Assembly: GCF_023716925.1 (NCBI RefSeq)
Contig: NZ_JAMQQG010000215.1
Span: 1 to 58,516 of the forward strand
Source of the DNA: Frankia sp. R82
Lineage (GTDB): Bacteria > Actinomycetota > Actinomycetes > Frankiales > Frankiaceae
DNA length: 58,516 nucleotides
Reading direction: 5' to 3'
Part shown: positions 6,625 to 15,855 of the stretch, in pieces
Position numbering within the stretch: position 1 is the first letter of the stretch
How the letters are laid out: each line of letters begins with the position of its first letter
Notes under the pieces: generated by a model
The model's database searches: none
The model's input: the letters and a program-made list of their open reading frames with translations, nothing else
Told to the model about the DNA's origin: nothing
Made by a program: the position numbers and the translations under genes

Positions 6625-8108
6625 CCGGCCACGAGGGCGACGACCCGCTCACCGTAGCGCGGGTCGGGTGCCCCGACGACCACGGCGTCCGCGACGGCGC
6701 TGTGGTCGGTGAGCGCGTTCTCGACCTCCTCGGGGAAGACCTTCTCCCCGCCGGTGTTGACGACCGAGTTCGCCCGGCCCAGCAGCACGGCCGTGCCGTC
6801 CGCCGCGATGGTGGCCAGGTCGCCCGGCAGGACCCAACGCACGCCGTCGGCGTCGGTGCGGAACGTGGCCGCCGTCTTGACCGGGTCGTTGTAGTAGCCG
6901 AGTGGGATCCGGCCGCGCCGGGCGATGCGCCCGATGGCGCCGGACCCGGGGACGACCGGACGCAGGTCGGTGTCGTCGAGAACCGCGGCGTCCTCGGCGA
7001 GGCGGAACGTGCGCGACCGACGGGACCCGCCGGTCTCGGTGCCGGTGTGGGCCGTCTCCGAACCACCGAAGACGTTGAAGATCCGCACACCGGGCAGCAG
7101 CTCACCGATCCGGTCGCGCGTCGGCTCCGACAACGGGGTGCCGCTGTTGACCAGTACGGTCAGCGCGGACAGGTCGTAGCAGTCGTGGCCGCGATCGTAG
7201 GCGTCCAGGACCGGGGCCGCCATCGCGTCGCCGACCATGGCGATGGGGTTGACCTGCTCGGCGGCGGCGATCGTCAGGATCAGGGTGGCGTCGAAGCGGC
7301 GGCCGGTCCACAGCACCACCGTGCCCGCGGCCGTGAAGGCGGTGAGGATGGCCATCGCGGCGGTGCCGTGCATCAGCGGCCCGAGCACGAAGCTGCGGGT
7401 GGGCGGCGCGGCCACGTGCCGGGTCAGGAACTCCTCGAGCGGCTCCGGGATCGACCCGTCCGGCAGTGGGCGGCGACAGCCGGCGAAGAACATGTCCTCG
7501 CCGCGCCAGATCACGCCCTCGGGCATCCCGGTCGTGCCGCCGGTGTAGATGATGAACTGGTCGTCCCCCGAGCGCGGGATGCGCACCGGTGCGGTGTCGG
7601 CGGGCTCCCGCTCGTACGCGAGCAGCGTGTACCCGGCCAGGCCGGTCCCGGTGGCGGTGGCCCCGCCTCCCTCACCCCCCTCACCCGCGGGAGCCCCGTC
7701 CTCGAGCACGACGGAGCGCACGCTGGAGACGTCCGGCAGCACGTCGGTCAGGGTGGGCAGGTAACGCCGTTCGACGACGACGCTGACCAGGTCGGCGTCG
7801 TCGAGCAGGTGACGCAGCTCCGCGGCGACGTAGCGGAAGTTGACGTTGACCGGGACCGCCCGCAGCTTCAGGCAGGCGATCATGGCCTCGACCCATTCCG
7901 CCCGGTTCATCGCGTACAGGCCGACGTGGTCGCCCGGCCCGGCCCCGGCCCCGCGCAGCAGACGCGCGGCCCGGTCGGCCCGCGCGTCCAGCTCGGCGTA
8001 GGTCAGCCGCACGTCCCCGGCCACGAGGAAGAGCTGCTCGGGCACGGCGTCGGCGACGAACTCGAAAATGTCCGCGAAGTTGACCGTCAGATCTCCGGCG
8101 TCGCTCAT
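6504..8108 (-). CDS. Acyl-CoA synthetase (AMP-dependent, FadD type)
   Basis: The 534-residue protein is an ANL-superfamily adenylating enzyme that activates a carboxylic acid to acyl-AMP and then acyl-CoA. Motifs in order are the phosphate loop IIYTGGTTGMPEGV (near residue 190), 'NVFGGSETA' near 335, the hinge-region 'VLPGDLATI' and 'GRANSVVNTGGEKVFPEEVE', and the C-terminal TRTPTGKVDLRWAK, which contains the catalytic lysine. Length is normal. ATG 8108 was preferred to the upstream ATG 8126 because AGGGGGCTT precedes it. Loci with Ltp/DUF35 partners often carry steroid or isoprenoid acid ligases (FadD17/FadD19-like), so a cyclic or branched acid substrate is suggested but not shown. It is the last gene of the long minus-strand operon, 69 bases after the Rieske gene. 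Confidence 0.85.
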   Translation of the reverse strand: MSDAGDLTVNFADIFEFVADAVPEQLFLVAGDVRLTYAELDARADRAARLLRGAGAGPGDHVGLYAMNRAEWVEAMIACLKLRAVPVNVNFRYVAAELRHLLDDADLVSVVVERRYLPTLTDVLPDVSSVRSVVLEDGAPAGEGGEGGGATATGTGLAGYTLLAYEREPADTAPVRIPRSGDDQFIIYTGGTTGMPEGVIWRGEDMFFAGCRRPLPDGSIPEPLEEFLTRHVAAPPTRSFVLGPLMHGTAAMAILTAFTAAGTVVLWTGRRFDATLILTIAAAEQVNPIAMVGDAMAAPVLDAYDRGHDCYDLSALTVLVNSGTPLSEPTRDRIGELLPGVRIFNVFGGSETAHTGTETGGSRRSRTFRLAEDAAVLDDTDLRPVVPGSGAIGRIARRGRIPLGYYNDPVKTAATFRTDADGVRWVLPGDLATIAADGTAVLLGRANSVVNTGGEKVFPEEVENALTDHSAVADAVVVGAPDPRYGERVVALVAGYKVPREIHIVDTLTRTPTGKVDLRWAKQSAQQLSAEPAE

Positions 8109-8177
8109 AAGCCCCCTGGTGGTCATGACGCACGGTGTCCGCCGGCTCCCGACAGCCGGCGACGGGCACCACGACGC

Positions 8178-9374
8178 TCAGCCGCTCGTAGTGGAGGTGA
8201 GGGTGCGCTGGGCCGCCGTCTCCTTTTCCGACGGGTGGGCGTCGGCGAGGTCGGCGAGGATCTGGCGGTGCGCGGCCTGACAGCCGATCTCGTTGCGGCC
8301 GAGCACGACATCGGAGTAGCCCGCGACGATGCCCTTCCCGGAGCGTTCCAGGACGACCGCGTCCTCGTCCCGGACGACGGCCTGAATCTGCGGGGTGTAA
8401 TCCTTGAAGAAGGCAGCCACCTCGTCGTCGGCCAGCGGGAACCGGGACAGGACGGTGTGGCGGATGGTGCTGCTCGCCGGGCTCGGTCCGGGATAGAACT
8501 GCAGCAGCTCGCCGCCGAGCGGCGACGTGGCGATCACCGAGCACGGGTGGATGTAGTAGATGCAGGTCAGATTCTCACCGGGAAGCGGTTCCGGTTCCGC
8601 ACCGAGCATCTTCAGCGGCACTCCCAGCCGGTGATGGCGGCCGAACTGGTCGAACGTCACGATGTTGGCGACGGTGCCATGGCCGACGAGTGACTGGGCA
8701 TGGACATACGGGAAGTGGTACGTCTCCTGGAACGCCTCCAGGGCGCATTTCCAGTTCGCCTCGACCTTCATCTCCATCGTCGCTACGACGTCGTGGTGCT
8801 CGTAGTCCCAGCGCGCGAGCTCGGCATCCAGCGGTCCGAGCTGCCGGTGCACGTGGATCACCCCGTGCGGATCACGGACGGCCCAGACGAAACCGTTGCG
8901 TTCCTCGCTCGGGAGTTCGACGAGCCCGCGGGCGGCGGGGTCGAGGTTGTCGAACCCCTTGCGCCGGTCGGGTATCCCGACGAGGGAGCCGTCGCTGTCA
9001 TAGGACCAGCCGTGGTAGGGGCAGGTGAAGCGGCGGGTACAGCCCGATCCCTCGGCAACCGTCGCGCCCCGGTGTCGGCAGGCGTTGACCAGCACGCGGA
9101 CCCGCCCGTCGCCACCTCGGGAGACGATCACCGGCGTGCCCATCAGGTCGAGCGTGAGAAAGCTGCCCGGTTCGCGGACTGCCCCGCTCGGCGTCACCAG
9201 CAGCGGCGCGGAGAACGTCGTGCGCAGCTCCGCCGCCGCGATCTGCGGATCGGTGTAGTTCGCGTTCGGGATGCGCATCGTCGTCGGGGCGCGATCCCCC
9301 ACTCCGGCGAGAACGGCGGCGTGCACCCGCGGGGTGAGTTCCAGGATCGGAGCCGGAATCGCGCTGGCATTCAT
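8178..9374 (-). CDS. Rieske [2Fe-2S] ring-hydroxylating oxygenase, large subunit
   Basis: The 398-residue protein has an intact Rieske centre: NACRHRGATVAEGSGC at 97-112 gives C99 and H101, and TCPYHGW gives C118 and H121. The catalytic domain follows, with ALEAFQETYHFPYVH (the His pair for mononuclear iron). This is the architecture of oxygenase alpha subunits that insert oxygen into an unactivated C-H or aromatic ring using electrons from a separate reductase; no reductase or small subunit lies in the window. ATG 9374 was chosen (GAAAGGTGCAGCC upstream) rather than the longer frame from 9440, which would overlap the thiolase-like gene. A paralogue missing key features lies at 16856-17611. 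The substrate is unknown; the context suggests a steroid- or terpenoid-like acid. Confidence 0.85.
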   Translation of the reverse strand: MNASAIPAPILELTPRVHAAVLAGVGDRAPTTMRIPNANYTDPQIAAAELRTTFSAPLLVTPSGAVREPGSFLTLDLMGTPVIVSRGGDGRVRVLVNACRHRGATVAEGSGCTRRFTCPYHGWSYDSDGSLVGIPDRRKGFDNLDPAARGLVELPSEERNGFVWAVRDPHGVIHVHRQLGPLDAELARWDYEHHDVVATMEMKVEANWKCALEAFQETYHFPYVHAQSLVGHGTVANIVTFDQFGRHHRLGVPLKMLGAEPEPLPGENLTCIYYIHPCSVIATSPLGGELLQFYPGPSPASSTIRHTVLSRFPLADDEVAAFFKDYTPQIQAVVRDEDAVVLERSGKGIVAGYSDVVLGRNEIGCQAAHRQILADLADAHPSEKETAAQRTLTSTTSG

Positions 9375-9403
9375 GGCTGCACCTTTCGGGGCTGGCAACC
9401 TTC

Positions 9404-10564
9404 CTAGCCGAAGGGCTGGAGGTTGTTGGCGACGATCCACATGGAGAAGTACTGGCTCTGCGCGCCGTAGGCCATTCCCAGCGCGACCCTGGCGCCGTCG
9501 ACCTGATGCTCACCGGCAGCGCCTCGCACCTGGTTGGCCGCCTCGGCGAACCGCAGCAGGCCCGAGGCGCCGATCGGGTTGGTCGAAAGCACCCCGCCGG
9601 AGGGGTTGATCGGGAACGACCCGCCGAGCTCGGTCTGGCCCTTGTCGACCAGCTGCCAGCCCGCTCCCTCGTCGGCGAGGTGGTGGGCCTCCAGCCACAG
9701 CGGCTCGTGCCAGGAGAACGGGACGTAGAGCTCGGCGGTGTCGATCTGCTCGCGCGGATTCGTGATGCCGGCCTCCTGGTACACGTCCTGCGCGCACTGC
9801 AGGCAGGCCTGCGGGCGCACCGGGTCACGCCCGGGGAAGCCACCGGCCTCGCTGCGCGAGGACATGCCGAGGATCCACGCCGGCGGGCGGCCGTCGGCCG
9901 CGGCGGCCCGGCCACCCTCCTCGTCGGTGATGACGACCGCGCAGGCCCCGTCGGAGGACGGGCAGGACTCCAGGTAGCGGATCGGGTCCCACATCATCGG
10001 CGAGTCGCGGACCTTGTCGATCGAGATGTCGGCGATCTTCAGGTGCGCGTAGGGGTTCTTCAGCGCGTTGAGCCGGTCCTTGACCGCCACCGTCCAGCCG
10101 ATGTGCTCGGGCGCCCCGCTGCGGTGGATGTACGCGCGGACGAAGGGGGCGAAGGAGCCGCCGGCCCCCAGCGACGCACCCCGCCCACTGCCCAGGGCGA
10201 ACTGGGCGTTGCCCTCGGACTGCTTCTCGAAGGCCACCGCGAGCACGGTGCGGTGCTTGCCGGCCCGCACGTGTGAGGCCGCGACCAGTCCGGTCGTGCC
10301 GCCCACGGAGCCGGCGGTGTGCACCCGGAACATCGGCTTGCCCACCGCGCCGAGCGCGTCGGACAGGTACAGCTCCGGCTTCATCACCCCCTCGAACAGG
10401 TCCGGCGCCTTGCCGAGGACGACCGCGTCGATGTCGGCCATCGTCATCCGGGCGTCGTCGAGGGCGCGGAACACCGCCTCGCGCACCAGGCCGCCGAACG
10501 ACACGTCGCGCCGCTTCGACCTGTGATGGGTCTGGCCGACGCCGACCACCGCGCAGGGAATCAT
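9404..10564 (-). CDS. Thiolase-fold lipid-transfer protein (Ltp/SCPx-like), copy 2
   Basis: The 386-residue protein has the thiolase fold (start MIPCAVVGVGQT, C-terminal INPSGGVLSTNPIGASG). The position of the thiolase nucleophilic cysteine reads VHTAGSVGG, and the GHP histidine of true thiolases is replaced by Asn. It is therefore unlikely to be a classical thiolase and fits the Ltp group, which includes retro-aldolases acting on beta-hydroxyacyl-CoA side chains together with DUF35 proteins (Ltp2-ChsH2 in cholesterol catabolism). ATG 10564 overlaps the stop of the preceding Ltp gene by 4 bases (ATGA), so the two are translationally coupled. The longer frame to 10906 only reads across the neighbour. 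Confidence 0.8.
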   Translation of the reverse strand: MIPCAVVGVGQTHHRSKRRDVSFGGLVREAVFRALDDARMTMADIDAVVLGKAPDLFEGVMKPELYLSDALGAVGKPMFRVHTAGSVGGTTGLVAASHVRAGKHRTVLAVAFEKQSEGNAQFALGSGRGASLGAGGSFAPFVRAYIHRSGAPEHIGWTVAVKDRLNALKNPYAHLKIADISIDKVRDSPMMWDPIRYLESCPSSDGACAVVITDEEGGRAAAADGRPPAWILGMSSRSEAGGFPGRDPVRPQACLQCAQDVYQEAGITNPREQIDTAELYVPFSWHEPLWLEAHHLADEGAGWQLVDKGQTELGGSFPINPSGGVLSTNPIGASGLLRFAEAANQVRGAAGEHQVDGARVALGMAYGAQSQYFSMWIVANNLQPFG

Positions 10565-11616
10565 GACCGGCCCTCCAGCACACAGATCAGGTTTTGTTGC
10601 AGACACGGCCCGCTCGTCGCGTGAGCCAGCGCCCGGGTACCGCCGGCGAAGACGTGGTCGGCCGCATAGCCGATGCGGGCGAGCCCCGTGGCCATGATCG
10701 GGTTGGCCCGCAGGGCGCCGCCCGACGGGTTGACCGCCACCTCGTCGCCCAGCTCCAGCACGTGGCGCAGCAGCAGCTCCTCGTGCGTGAACGAGGCCTG
10801 CAGTTCGGCGACCTCGATCGGGGCACCCGTACCGAGCCCGGCCTCCCGGGCCGCGATCCGGGTGGACGGAGAGTCGTCGAGGCGGCGAAACGCCGGGTTG
10901 TGGCATTCGGTCCGGTGGTCGAAACCGGTGATGTAGGCGGGACGCTCGACGAGCTGGCGGGCCCGCTCCCCGGTCGCCAGCACCATGGCCACCGCACCGT
11001 CGGTGATGGGCGGCAGGTCATGGCGGCGCAACGGCTCGCGGACGTACTCGCCGGCCAGCAGCTCCTCGACGCTGCCCTTGCCCCGGCTGCGCACCGCCAC
11101 CTCGGCCATGGCCTTCTCGTCAGCCAGACCCGCGGAGATCACCGCCCGGGCCTGCAACGCGGCGAAGGTGACCAGGTCGGCCCCCAGCGGCGCCAGGACG
11201 TAGGGATCCATCTCCATCGGGTAGATCAGCGACGGGTCGCCGGTGGACGTGCGACCCGAGCCGGTCACGACCGCGATCTCGATGTCACCCTCGTGCAGGC
11301 GCAGCCACGCCTCGTAGAGCGCCCAGGCGCCGTCCATCTCGACGTGCGAGTCGCGCTTGGGCGGCCAGGCGCCGATCGCGTCGAGGTTCGCGACGAACGA
11401 GAACGCCTGCCCGGTGATGTAGTCGCACGACCCCAGGCAGGTGAAGTCGACATCGGACCGGGTCAGGCCCAACGGCGTCAACGCGTCGGTGATGGAGGTC
11501 ATGAGCATCTGGGTCTCGGTCTGGTCGGTCCGCCGCGAGATCGCGGCCTGCGCCCATCCGATGACGGCGATGTCCGTGCTCGTCCTCGCCGTTGTGGTCG
11601 TCAGCCCTGTGGTCAT
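10561..11616 (-). CDS. Thiolase-fold lipid-transfer protein (Ltp/SCPx-like), copy 1
   Basis: The 351-residue protein has a thiolase fold, with 'IAVIGWAQA' near the start and NPSGGALRANPIMATGL near residue 300. As in the downstream copy, no Cys is seen in the nucleophile segment (around DSHVEMDGAWAL) and the C-terminal GHP motif is ANP. Pairs of such divergent proteins next to a DUF35 gene are typical of side-chain-shortening loci, where they form heteromeric complexes. The start codon ATG 11616 shares one base with the DUF35 stop (TGATG), and its stop overlaps the next gene. It could be an aldolase or a non-catalytic partner; which one cannot be told from sequence. Confidence 0.75.
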   Translation of the reverse strand: MTTGLTTTTARTSTDIAVIGWAQAAISRRTDQTETQMLMTSITDALTPLGLTRSDVDFTCLGSCDYITGQAFSFVANLDAIGAWPPKRDSHVEMDGAWALYEAWLRLHEGDIEIAVVTGSGRTSTGDPSLIYPMEMDPYVLAPLGADLVTFAALQARAVISAGLADEKAMAEVAVRSRGKGSVEELLAGEYVREPLRRHDLPPITDGAVAMVLATGERARQLVERPAYITGFDHRTECHNPAFRRLDDSPSTRIAAREAGLGTGAPIEVAELQASFTHEELLLRHVLELGDEVAVNPSGGALRANPIMATGLARIGYAADHVFAGGTRALAHATSGPCLQQNLICVLEGRS

Positions 11617-12605
11617 CAGTAGATCCGATTCACGAGGTCGGGGTCGTGGACGTCCGACTCACCACTCGGGGTCCACCCGAGCAGGCTGCCCATCGGACGG
11701 CCGATGCCACTGAACGTGTCGACCGGTGTGTCCCTGGGCGCCCACACGGCCGAGACCCGGACGCCCACGTGGATGTCGCCGACTGGCAGATCGATCACGG
11801 GCTGGTAGGTGAGCACCACATCGGTGCCGTCGAGCAGGACGAACACCCGCGCGAACTGCTCGGTGACGGTCTGCCCCGGATACTGCACCGGTTCGACCAC
11901 GATGAAGTTGGTGATGGTTCCCGCGTTCGGCAGCTCGACCTCCGCGTCCGCACCGAGCTCGAGGGCGTCGACCGGGCAGTACGGCCGGTCACCTCCCACG
12001 TACACCCGGTCGCAGGTCGGGCAGCGCAGGCCGATCAACCGGTGCTCCCGGGTCGCCGCCAGGGCGTGGTCGGCCATCGCCAGCACCGGCGTGCTGTAGG
12101 TGATCGCGGCCGTGTAGTCCATCAGCTCGACCGGCTGCCCCGGCCCGCCGACATCGGTGCCGTCGACCTCGGACCGCACACCGGGCACGAAGCACGCGAT
12201 GTCGGTGATGTGGCCGATGCGCTCCTCCCGCCAGCGCGGCGCCACGCGCATCCCCGCGGACACCGCTGCGGGCGATCCGGCGTCCAGCGCATGCAGCAGC
12301 GGGTTGGCGGCGCCGTCAAGGCGGATGAACGCGAACGCGAACGGCCGGTCGAGCGGATGCTGCTCGGTCGGCTCCGGTACCCAGGTCCACGACTCGACGG
12401 TGCCCGCCGGCCCGACCTCCACCAGATCCGCGGCCAGCTCGGCGCCGGTGGCGGGATCCCACTCCATCGGCGGCACCAGCACATCCGTACCGTTGCGGAC
12501 GCCCAGAATGCGCTTGTCCGCGAGCGCGGTCATGAACGCACCCGTCACGGGCCCCAGCGATCGCTTGTACGGGAACGTGATGGTGCTCTCGACAAACCTG
12601 GTCAC
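11616..12605 (-). CDS. DUF35 zinc-ribbon/OB-fold protein (acyl-CoA associated), tandem domains
   Basis: The 329-residue protein looks like two DUF35 units. The N-terminal half (about 15-150) has OB-fold strands (VESWTWV, FAFAFIRLDGAANPLLH) but no obvious zinc cysteines. The C-terminal half has a zinc ribbon, LRCPTCDRVYVGGDRPYCP (about 194-212), followed by an OB fold ending near 300. DUF35 proteins bind acyl-CoA and dock on Ltp-type aldolases or thiolases; in cholesterol degradation ChsH2 carries such a domain. The gene directly precedes and overlaps the two Ltp genes, matching that partnership. It starts with GTG 12605 after GGAGTTCT. Tandem fusion of DUF35 units makes it about twice the usual length. 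Confidence 0.8.
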   Translation of the reverse strand: MTRFVESTITFPYKRSLGPVTGAFMTALADKRILGVRNGTDVLVPPMEWDPATGAELAADLVEVGPAGTVESWTWVPEPTEQHPLDRPFAFAFIRLDGAANPLLHALDAGSPAAVSAGMRVAPRWREERIGHITDIACFVPGVRSEVDGTDVGGPGQPVELMDYTAAITYSTPVLAMADHALAATREHRLIGLRCPTCDRVYVGGDRPYCPVDALELGADAEVELPNAGTITNFIVVEPVQYPGQTVTEQFARVFVLLDGTDVVLTYQPVIDLPVGDIHVGVRVSAVWAPRDTPVDTFSGIGRPMGSLLGWTPSGESDVHDPDLVNRIY

Positions 12606-12678
12606 AGAACTCCTCGACCATCGACGGCGAGACGAAAAAGGCCCCGCGAAATCATTGGCTTAGCCCACCGGGTTCCGC

Positions 12679-14127
12679 TCAGCCCATCGGCGGAATGATG
12701 GTCTGGGTCTCGAGGAACGCCTCAAGGCCCTCGCGGCCGAGCTCACGGCCGAGCCCCGACTGCTTGAAACCGCCGAACGGGTTCAACAGGTCGAGCACCG
12801 CCCCGGAGTTGATCGCGAAGGACCCGGTCCGGATGCGCCGGCCCAGGGCGATGCCGTGCTTCACGTCGCCGGTCCAGACCGAGCCGGAAAGCCCGTAGTC
12901 CGAGTCGTTGGCGATGCGGACGGCCTCGTCCTCACCGTCGTAGGGGAGCACGGCCAACACCGGGCCGAAGACCTCCTCGCGGGCGATCCGCATCTGGTTG
13001 TCGACGTCGGCGAACAGGGTCGGCTCGACATACCAGCCCCGGTCGAGGTCAGCGGGTCGGCCACCGCCGCGGACCAGCCGGGCGCCCTCGCCGACACCGG
13101 CCTCGATGAGCCCCTCGACCCGGGTTCGCTGACGTTCGGCCACGAGCGGTCCGACGAACGTCTCCGGATCCGCGGGATCGCCGACCCTGAGCGCGCCGAT
13201 CGCCGCGTCGAGCGCCGCCACCATCTCGTCATGGCGGTGGCGGGGCACGAGCACCCGGGTCTGCGCGACGCAGGCCTGGCCGCTGTTCATGAACGCCGCC
13301 GGCAGCAGACCGGGGATGGCCGTGGCCAAGTCGGCGTCGTCGAGCAGGATCGACGCCGACTTGCCGCCGAGTTCGAGCGTGCACCGCTTGAGCTGCTCGC
13401 CGCAGATCGCCCCGATCCGGCGGCCCACGGCGGTGCTGCCTGTGAACGACACCTTGTCGACTCCAGGGTGGCGGACCAGCGCCTCGCTCGCCTCCCGGTC
13501 GGCGGCGATCACGCTGACGACGCCGGGGGGCAGCCCGACCGAGTCGAGGATCTCGGCCAACAGATAGCCGGTGAGCGGCGCCTCGGGCGCCGACTTGATG
13601 ACCAGGGTGGCGCCGGCGGCCAGAGCGGCACCGAGCTTCATCGCGATGATGAACAGCGGCACGTTCCACGGCGCGATGGCGGCGGCCACCCCGACCGGCT
13701 GCTTCACGACCCGGCAGGTCCGTCCGCCGAAGCCCGGCCGTCCCTCCTCGAAGGCGAAGCCGTCGGTCAGGGTGGCGAACCCGTCCAGCACGAGCGCGGA
13801 CGCGTAGGTGTTGCCCGCCAGGGCGAAGCTGCGCGGCGCCCCCATCTCGGCGGTCGTCGTGTCGGCGATCTCCTGCGCCCGCGCCTTGATGGCCGCGCTG
13901 ACGGCGCGGAGCACCTCGGCGCGGTCCTTGGGCGACGTATGCGGCCACGGGCCCTCGTCGAAGGCCCGGCGGGCGGCGGCGACGGCGCGGTCGACGTCGC
14001 CGCTGTCGGCCGCCGGCACTGTTGCGAGCAGGTTCTCGGTGTGCGGGGAGATGACGTCGATCGTGCGGGAACTGTGCGGGTGCACCCACGCGCCGCCGAT
14101 GTACAGGGTGTCCTTCGTGATGGTCAT
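12679..14127 (-). CDS. NAD(P)+-dependent aldehyde dehydrogenase
   Basis: The 482-residue protein is a standard-length ALDH. Visible motifs are the general base region TLELGGKSASILL (near 250), the catalytic cysteine in NSGQACVAQTR (near 285), 'EEVFGPVLAVLPY' (near 385) and the C-terminal 'NPFGGFKQSGLGRE'. It oxidises an aldehyde to a carboxylate in the cytosol. In this operon it could process the aldehyde released by retro-aldol cleavage or by P450/Rieske oxidation, handing an acid to the acyl-CoA ligase encoded 64 bases upstream; this role is inferred. GGAGGAAGT precedes ATG 14127. Confidence 0.88.
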   Translation of the reverse strand: MTITKDTLYIGGAWVHPHSSRTIDVISPHTENLLATVPAADSGDVDRAVAAARRAFDEGPWPHTSPKDRAEVLRAVSAAIKARAQEIADTTTAEMGAPRSFALAGNTYASALVLDGFATLTDGFAFEEGRPGFGGRTCRVVKQPVGVAAAIAPWNVPLFIIAMKLGAALAAGATLVIKSAPEAPLTGYLLAEILDSVGLPPGVVSVIAADREASEALVRHPGVDKVSFTGSTAVGRRIGAICGEQLKRCTLELGGKSASILLDDADLATAIPGLLPAAFMNSGQACVAQTRVLVPRHRHDEMVAALDAAIGALRVGDPADPETFVGPLVAERQRTRVEGLIEAGVGEGARLVRGGGRPADLDRGWYVEPTLFADVDNQMRIAREEVFGPVLAVLPYDGEDEAVRIANDSDYGLSGSVWTGDVKHGIALGRRIRTGSFAINSGAVLDLLNPFGGFKQSGLGRELGREGLEAFLETQTIIPPMG

Positions 14128-14191
14128 ACTTCCTCCTTCACCGAGCGCGCGGGCGCCGGCGGGACGCGGTTGGCCTCAGCGGTGGTCGTTC

Positions 14192-15751
14192 TCAGTGGAC
14201 AAGCCGGTCGGCACCGGCCCAGTACTGTGCGCGCAGCGCCTTCTTGTCCGGCTTGCCCAACGGGCTGACCGGAATCGCCTCGACGAGGTCGATCGACTTG
14301 GGCGCGTGGTGCGAGCCCTTGTGCTGCTTCACCAGCGCGATGAGCTCCGCGGTATCCACAGTCTGCCCCGGCCGGGGCACCACGACGGCCTTCACCGCCT
14401 CGCCCCACTTGTCGTCCGGGACGCCGACGACGGCCACCGCGGCCACCGCGGGGTGCCGGGAGATCACATCCTCGATCTCGCGCGGGAACAGGTTGAACCC
14501 ACCCGAGACGATCATGTCCTTCTTGCGGTCGACGATGGTCAAAAAACCCTGCTCGTCCTCGCGGCACACGTCCCCGGTGTGCAGCCACCCGCCCTCGAGC
14601 GCCTGCGCTGTCTCGTCCGGCTTGTTCCAGTAGCCCCGCATCACCAGCGGACCGCGCACGCACAGCTCACCGGGCTCGCCTCGGGCCACCTCGTGGCCGT
14701 CGTCGTCGAGCAGCGCGACCCGCGCCCAGGGGACGGACCGGCCGCAGGAGGCCAGCCTCGCCAGATCGTCGCTGAGATGCTCCTCCTTACGCAGCACGGA
14801 GACGGTCATCGGACATTCCGTCTGCCCGAAGAACTGGACGAAGATCGGGCCGAACTTCTCGATCGCCTCCCGCAGCCGGGAGGGCGACATCGCCGACCCC
14901 CCGTAGTAGATCGACTCCAGGCTTGACAGGTCCGTCTCGGCGAACCGCGGATGATCGAGCAGTGCGTAGATCATCGAGGGGACGAACATCGCGGTCGTGA
15001 TGCGGTGGCGCTCGATCGCCTCGAGCACGACACCTGCCTCGAACGTCGGCAGCACGAACATCGCCGCGCCCTGCAGCTGCAACGGCACGAAGATCGACGA
15101 ACCGGCGTGACTCAGCGGGGTGCACACCAGATGGCGGACCTCGTCGGGCCACTGCCACTCCGTCATCATGATCTGCGCCATCGCGGCGCTGCTGCGGTAG
15201 GTGGCCATCACGCCCTTGGGCCGACCGGTGGTGCCACCGGTGTAGGCCAGCGCCGAGATGTCCTCGGCGTCCACCTCCGGTGCCACGAGTGGCTCCGGTT
15301 CGAACGCCGCCGCGAGGCTCAGCAGGTCCTCACCGACGGCCGCCTCGCCGTAGGAGAGCAACCGCAGATCGGGCAGGCGCTCGCCAAGCGCGCGCACATG
15401 CTCGGTGAAGGACGGGTCGAACAGCAACGCCTCGATACCGGCATCGGCGAGAACATAGGCATGGTCGGCAAGCGAGCCGAGGGGATGCAGTGCGGTGTTA
15501 CGGCACCCGGACACCATCACCGCACCCATCGAGAACAGCACCTCGACGCGGTTCTTCGACAGCGTCGCCACACCGGTGCCCCGCACCATCCCCCGGGACC
15601 GGAATGCCTGCACGTAGCGGCTGATCTCATCGCGCATCTGGTGGGAGGACAGCATCTCCCCACCGATGTACACCGCCGGTCGGCGGCCGTTTCTCTCCAG
15701 GGCCCTGATCAGGAGATCAGGCAGAAACATGGGACGGTACAGGTCTGTCAT
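14192..15751 (-). CDS. Acyl-CoA synthetase (AMP-dependent), second copy
   Basis: The 519-residue ligase has the ANL signature ALAYTGGTTGRPKGVMATY (near residue 165), 'FFGQTECPM' near 305, 'LHTGDVCREDEQGFLTIVDR' near 405, and the catalytic-lysine tail 'IPVSPLGKPDKKALRAQYW'. It is distinct from the ligase at 6504-8108, so the operon carries two activating enzymes, perhaps for the starting acid and for a shortened intermediate. ATG 15751 was chosen; the upstream ATG 15784 would add only 11 unlikely residues. The region 15752-15855 to the SDR gene shows nothing notable. Confidence 0.85.
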   Translation of the reverse strand: MTDLYRPMFLPDLLIRALERNGRRPAVYIGGEMLSSHQMRDEISRYVQAFRSRGMVRGTGVATLSKNRVEVLFSMGAVMVSGCRNTALHPLGSLADHAYVLADAGIEALLFDPSFTEHVRALGERLPDLRLLSYGEAAVGEDLLSLAAAFEPEPLVAPEVDAEDISALAYTGGTTGRPKGVMATYRSSAAMAQIMMTEWQWPDEVRHLVCTPLSHAGSSIFVPLQLQGAAMFVLPTFEAGVVLEAIERHRITTAMFVPSMIYALLDHPRFAETDLSSLESIYYGGSAMSPSRLREAIEKFGPIFVQFFGQTECPMTVSVLRKEEHLSDDLARLASCGRSVPWARVALLDDDGHEVARGEPGELCVRGPLVMRGYWNKPDETAQALEGGWLHTGDVCREDEQGFLTIVDRKKDMIVSGGFNLFPREIEDVISRHPAVAAVAVVGVPDDKWGEAVKAVVVPRPGQTVDTAELIALVKQHKGSHHAPKSIDLVEAIPVSPLGKPDKKALRAQYWAGADRLVH

Positions 15752-15855
15752 GGCGCGGCATCCTCCCGGCGGCGACGACATCAACGCACCCGAAGGTGCA
15801 GGTCATGCGGGTCGGGAGCCGCGAACCGGCCACCGCCCGCGGCTCCCGGAAACCG

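Noticed and set aside
6600-8693. 697-codon open frame on the plus strand
   Set aside because: It is antisense to the ligase and Rieske genes, which have clear domains; it arises from GC-rich codon use. The product has no recognisable motif.
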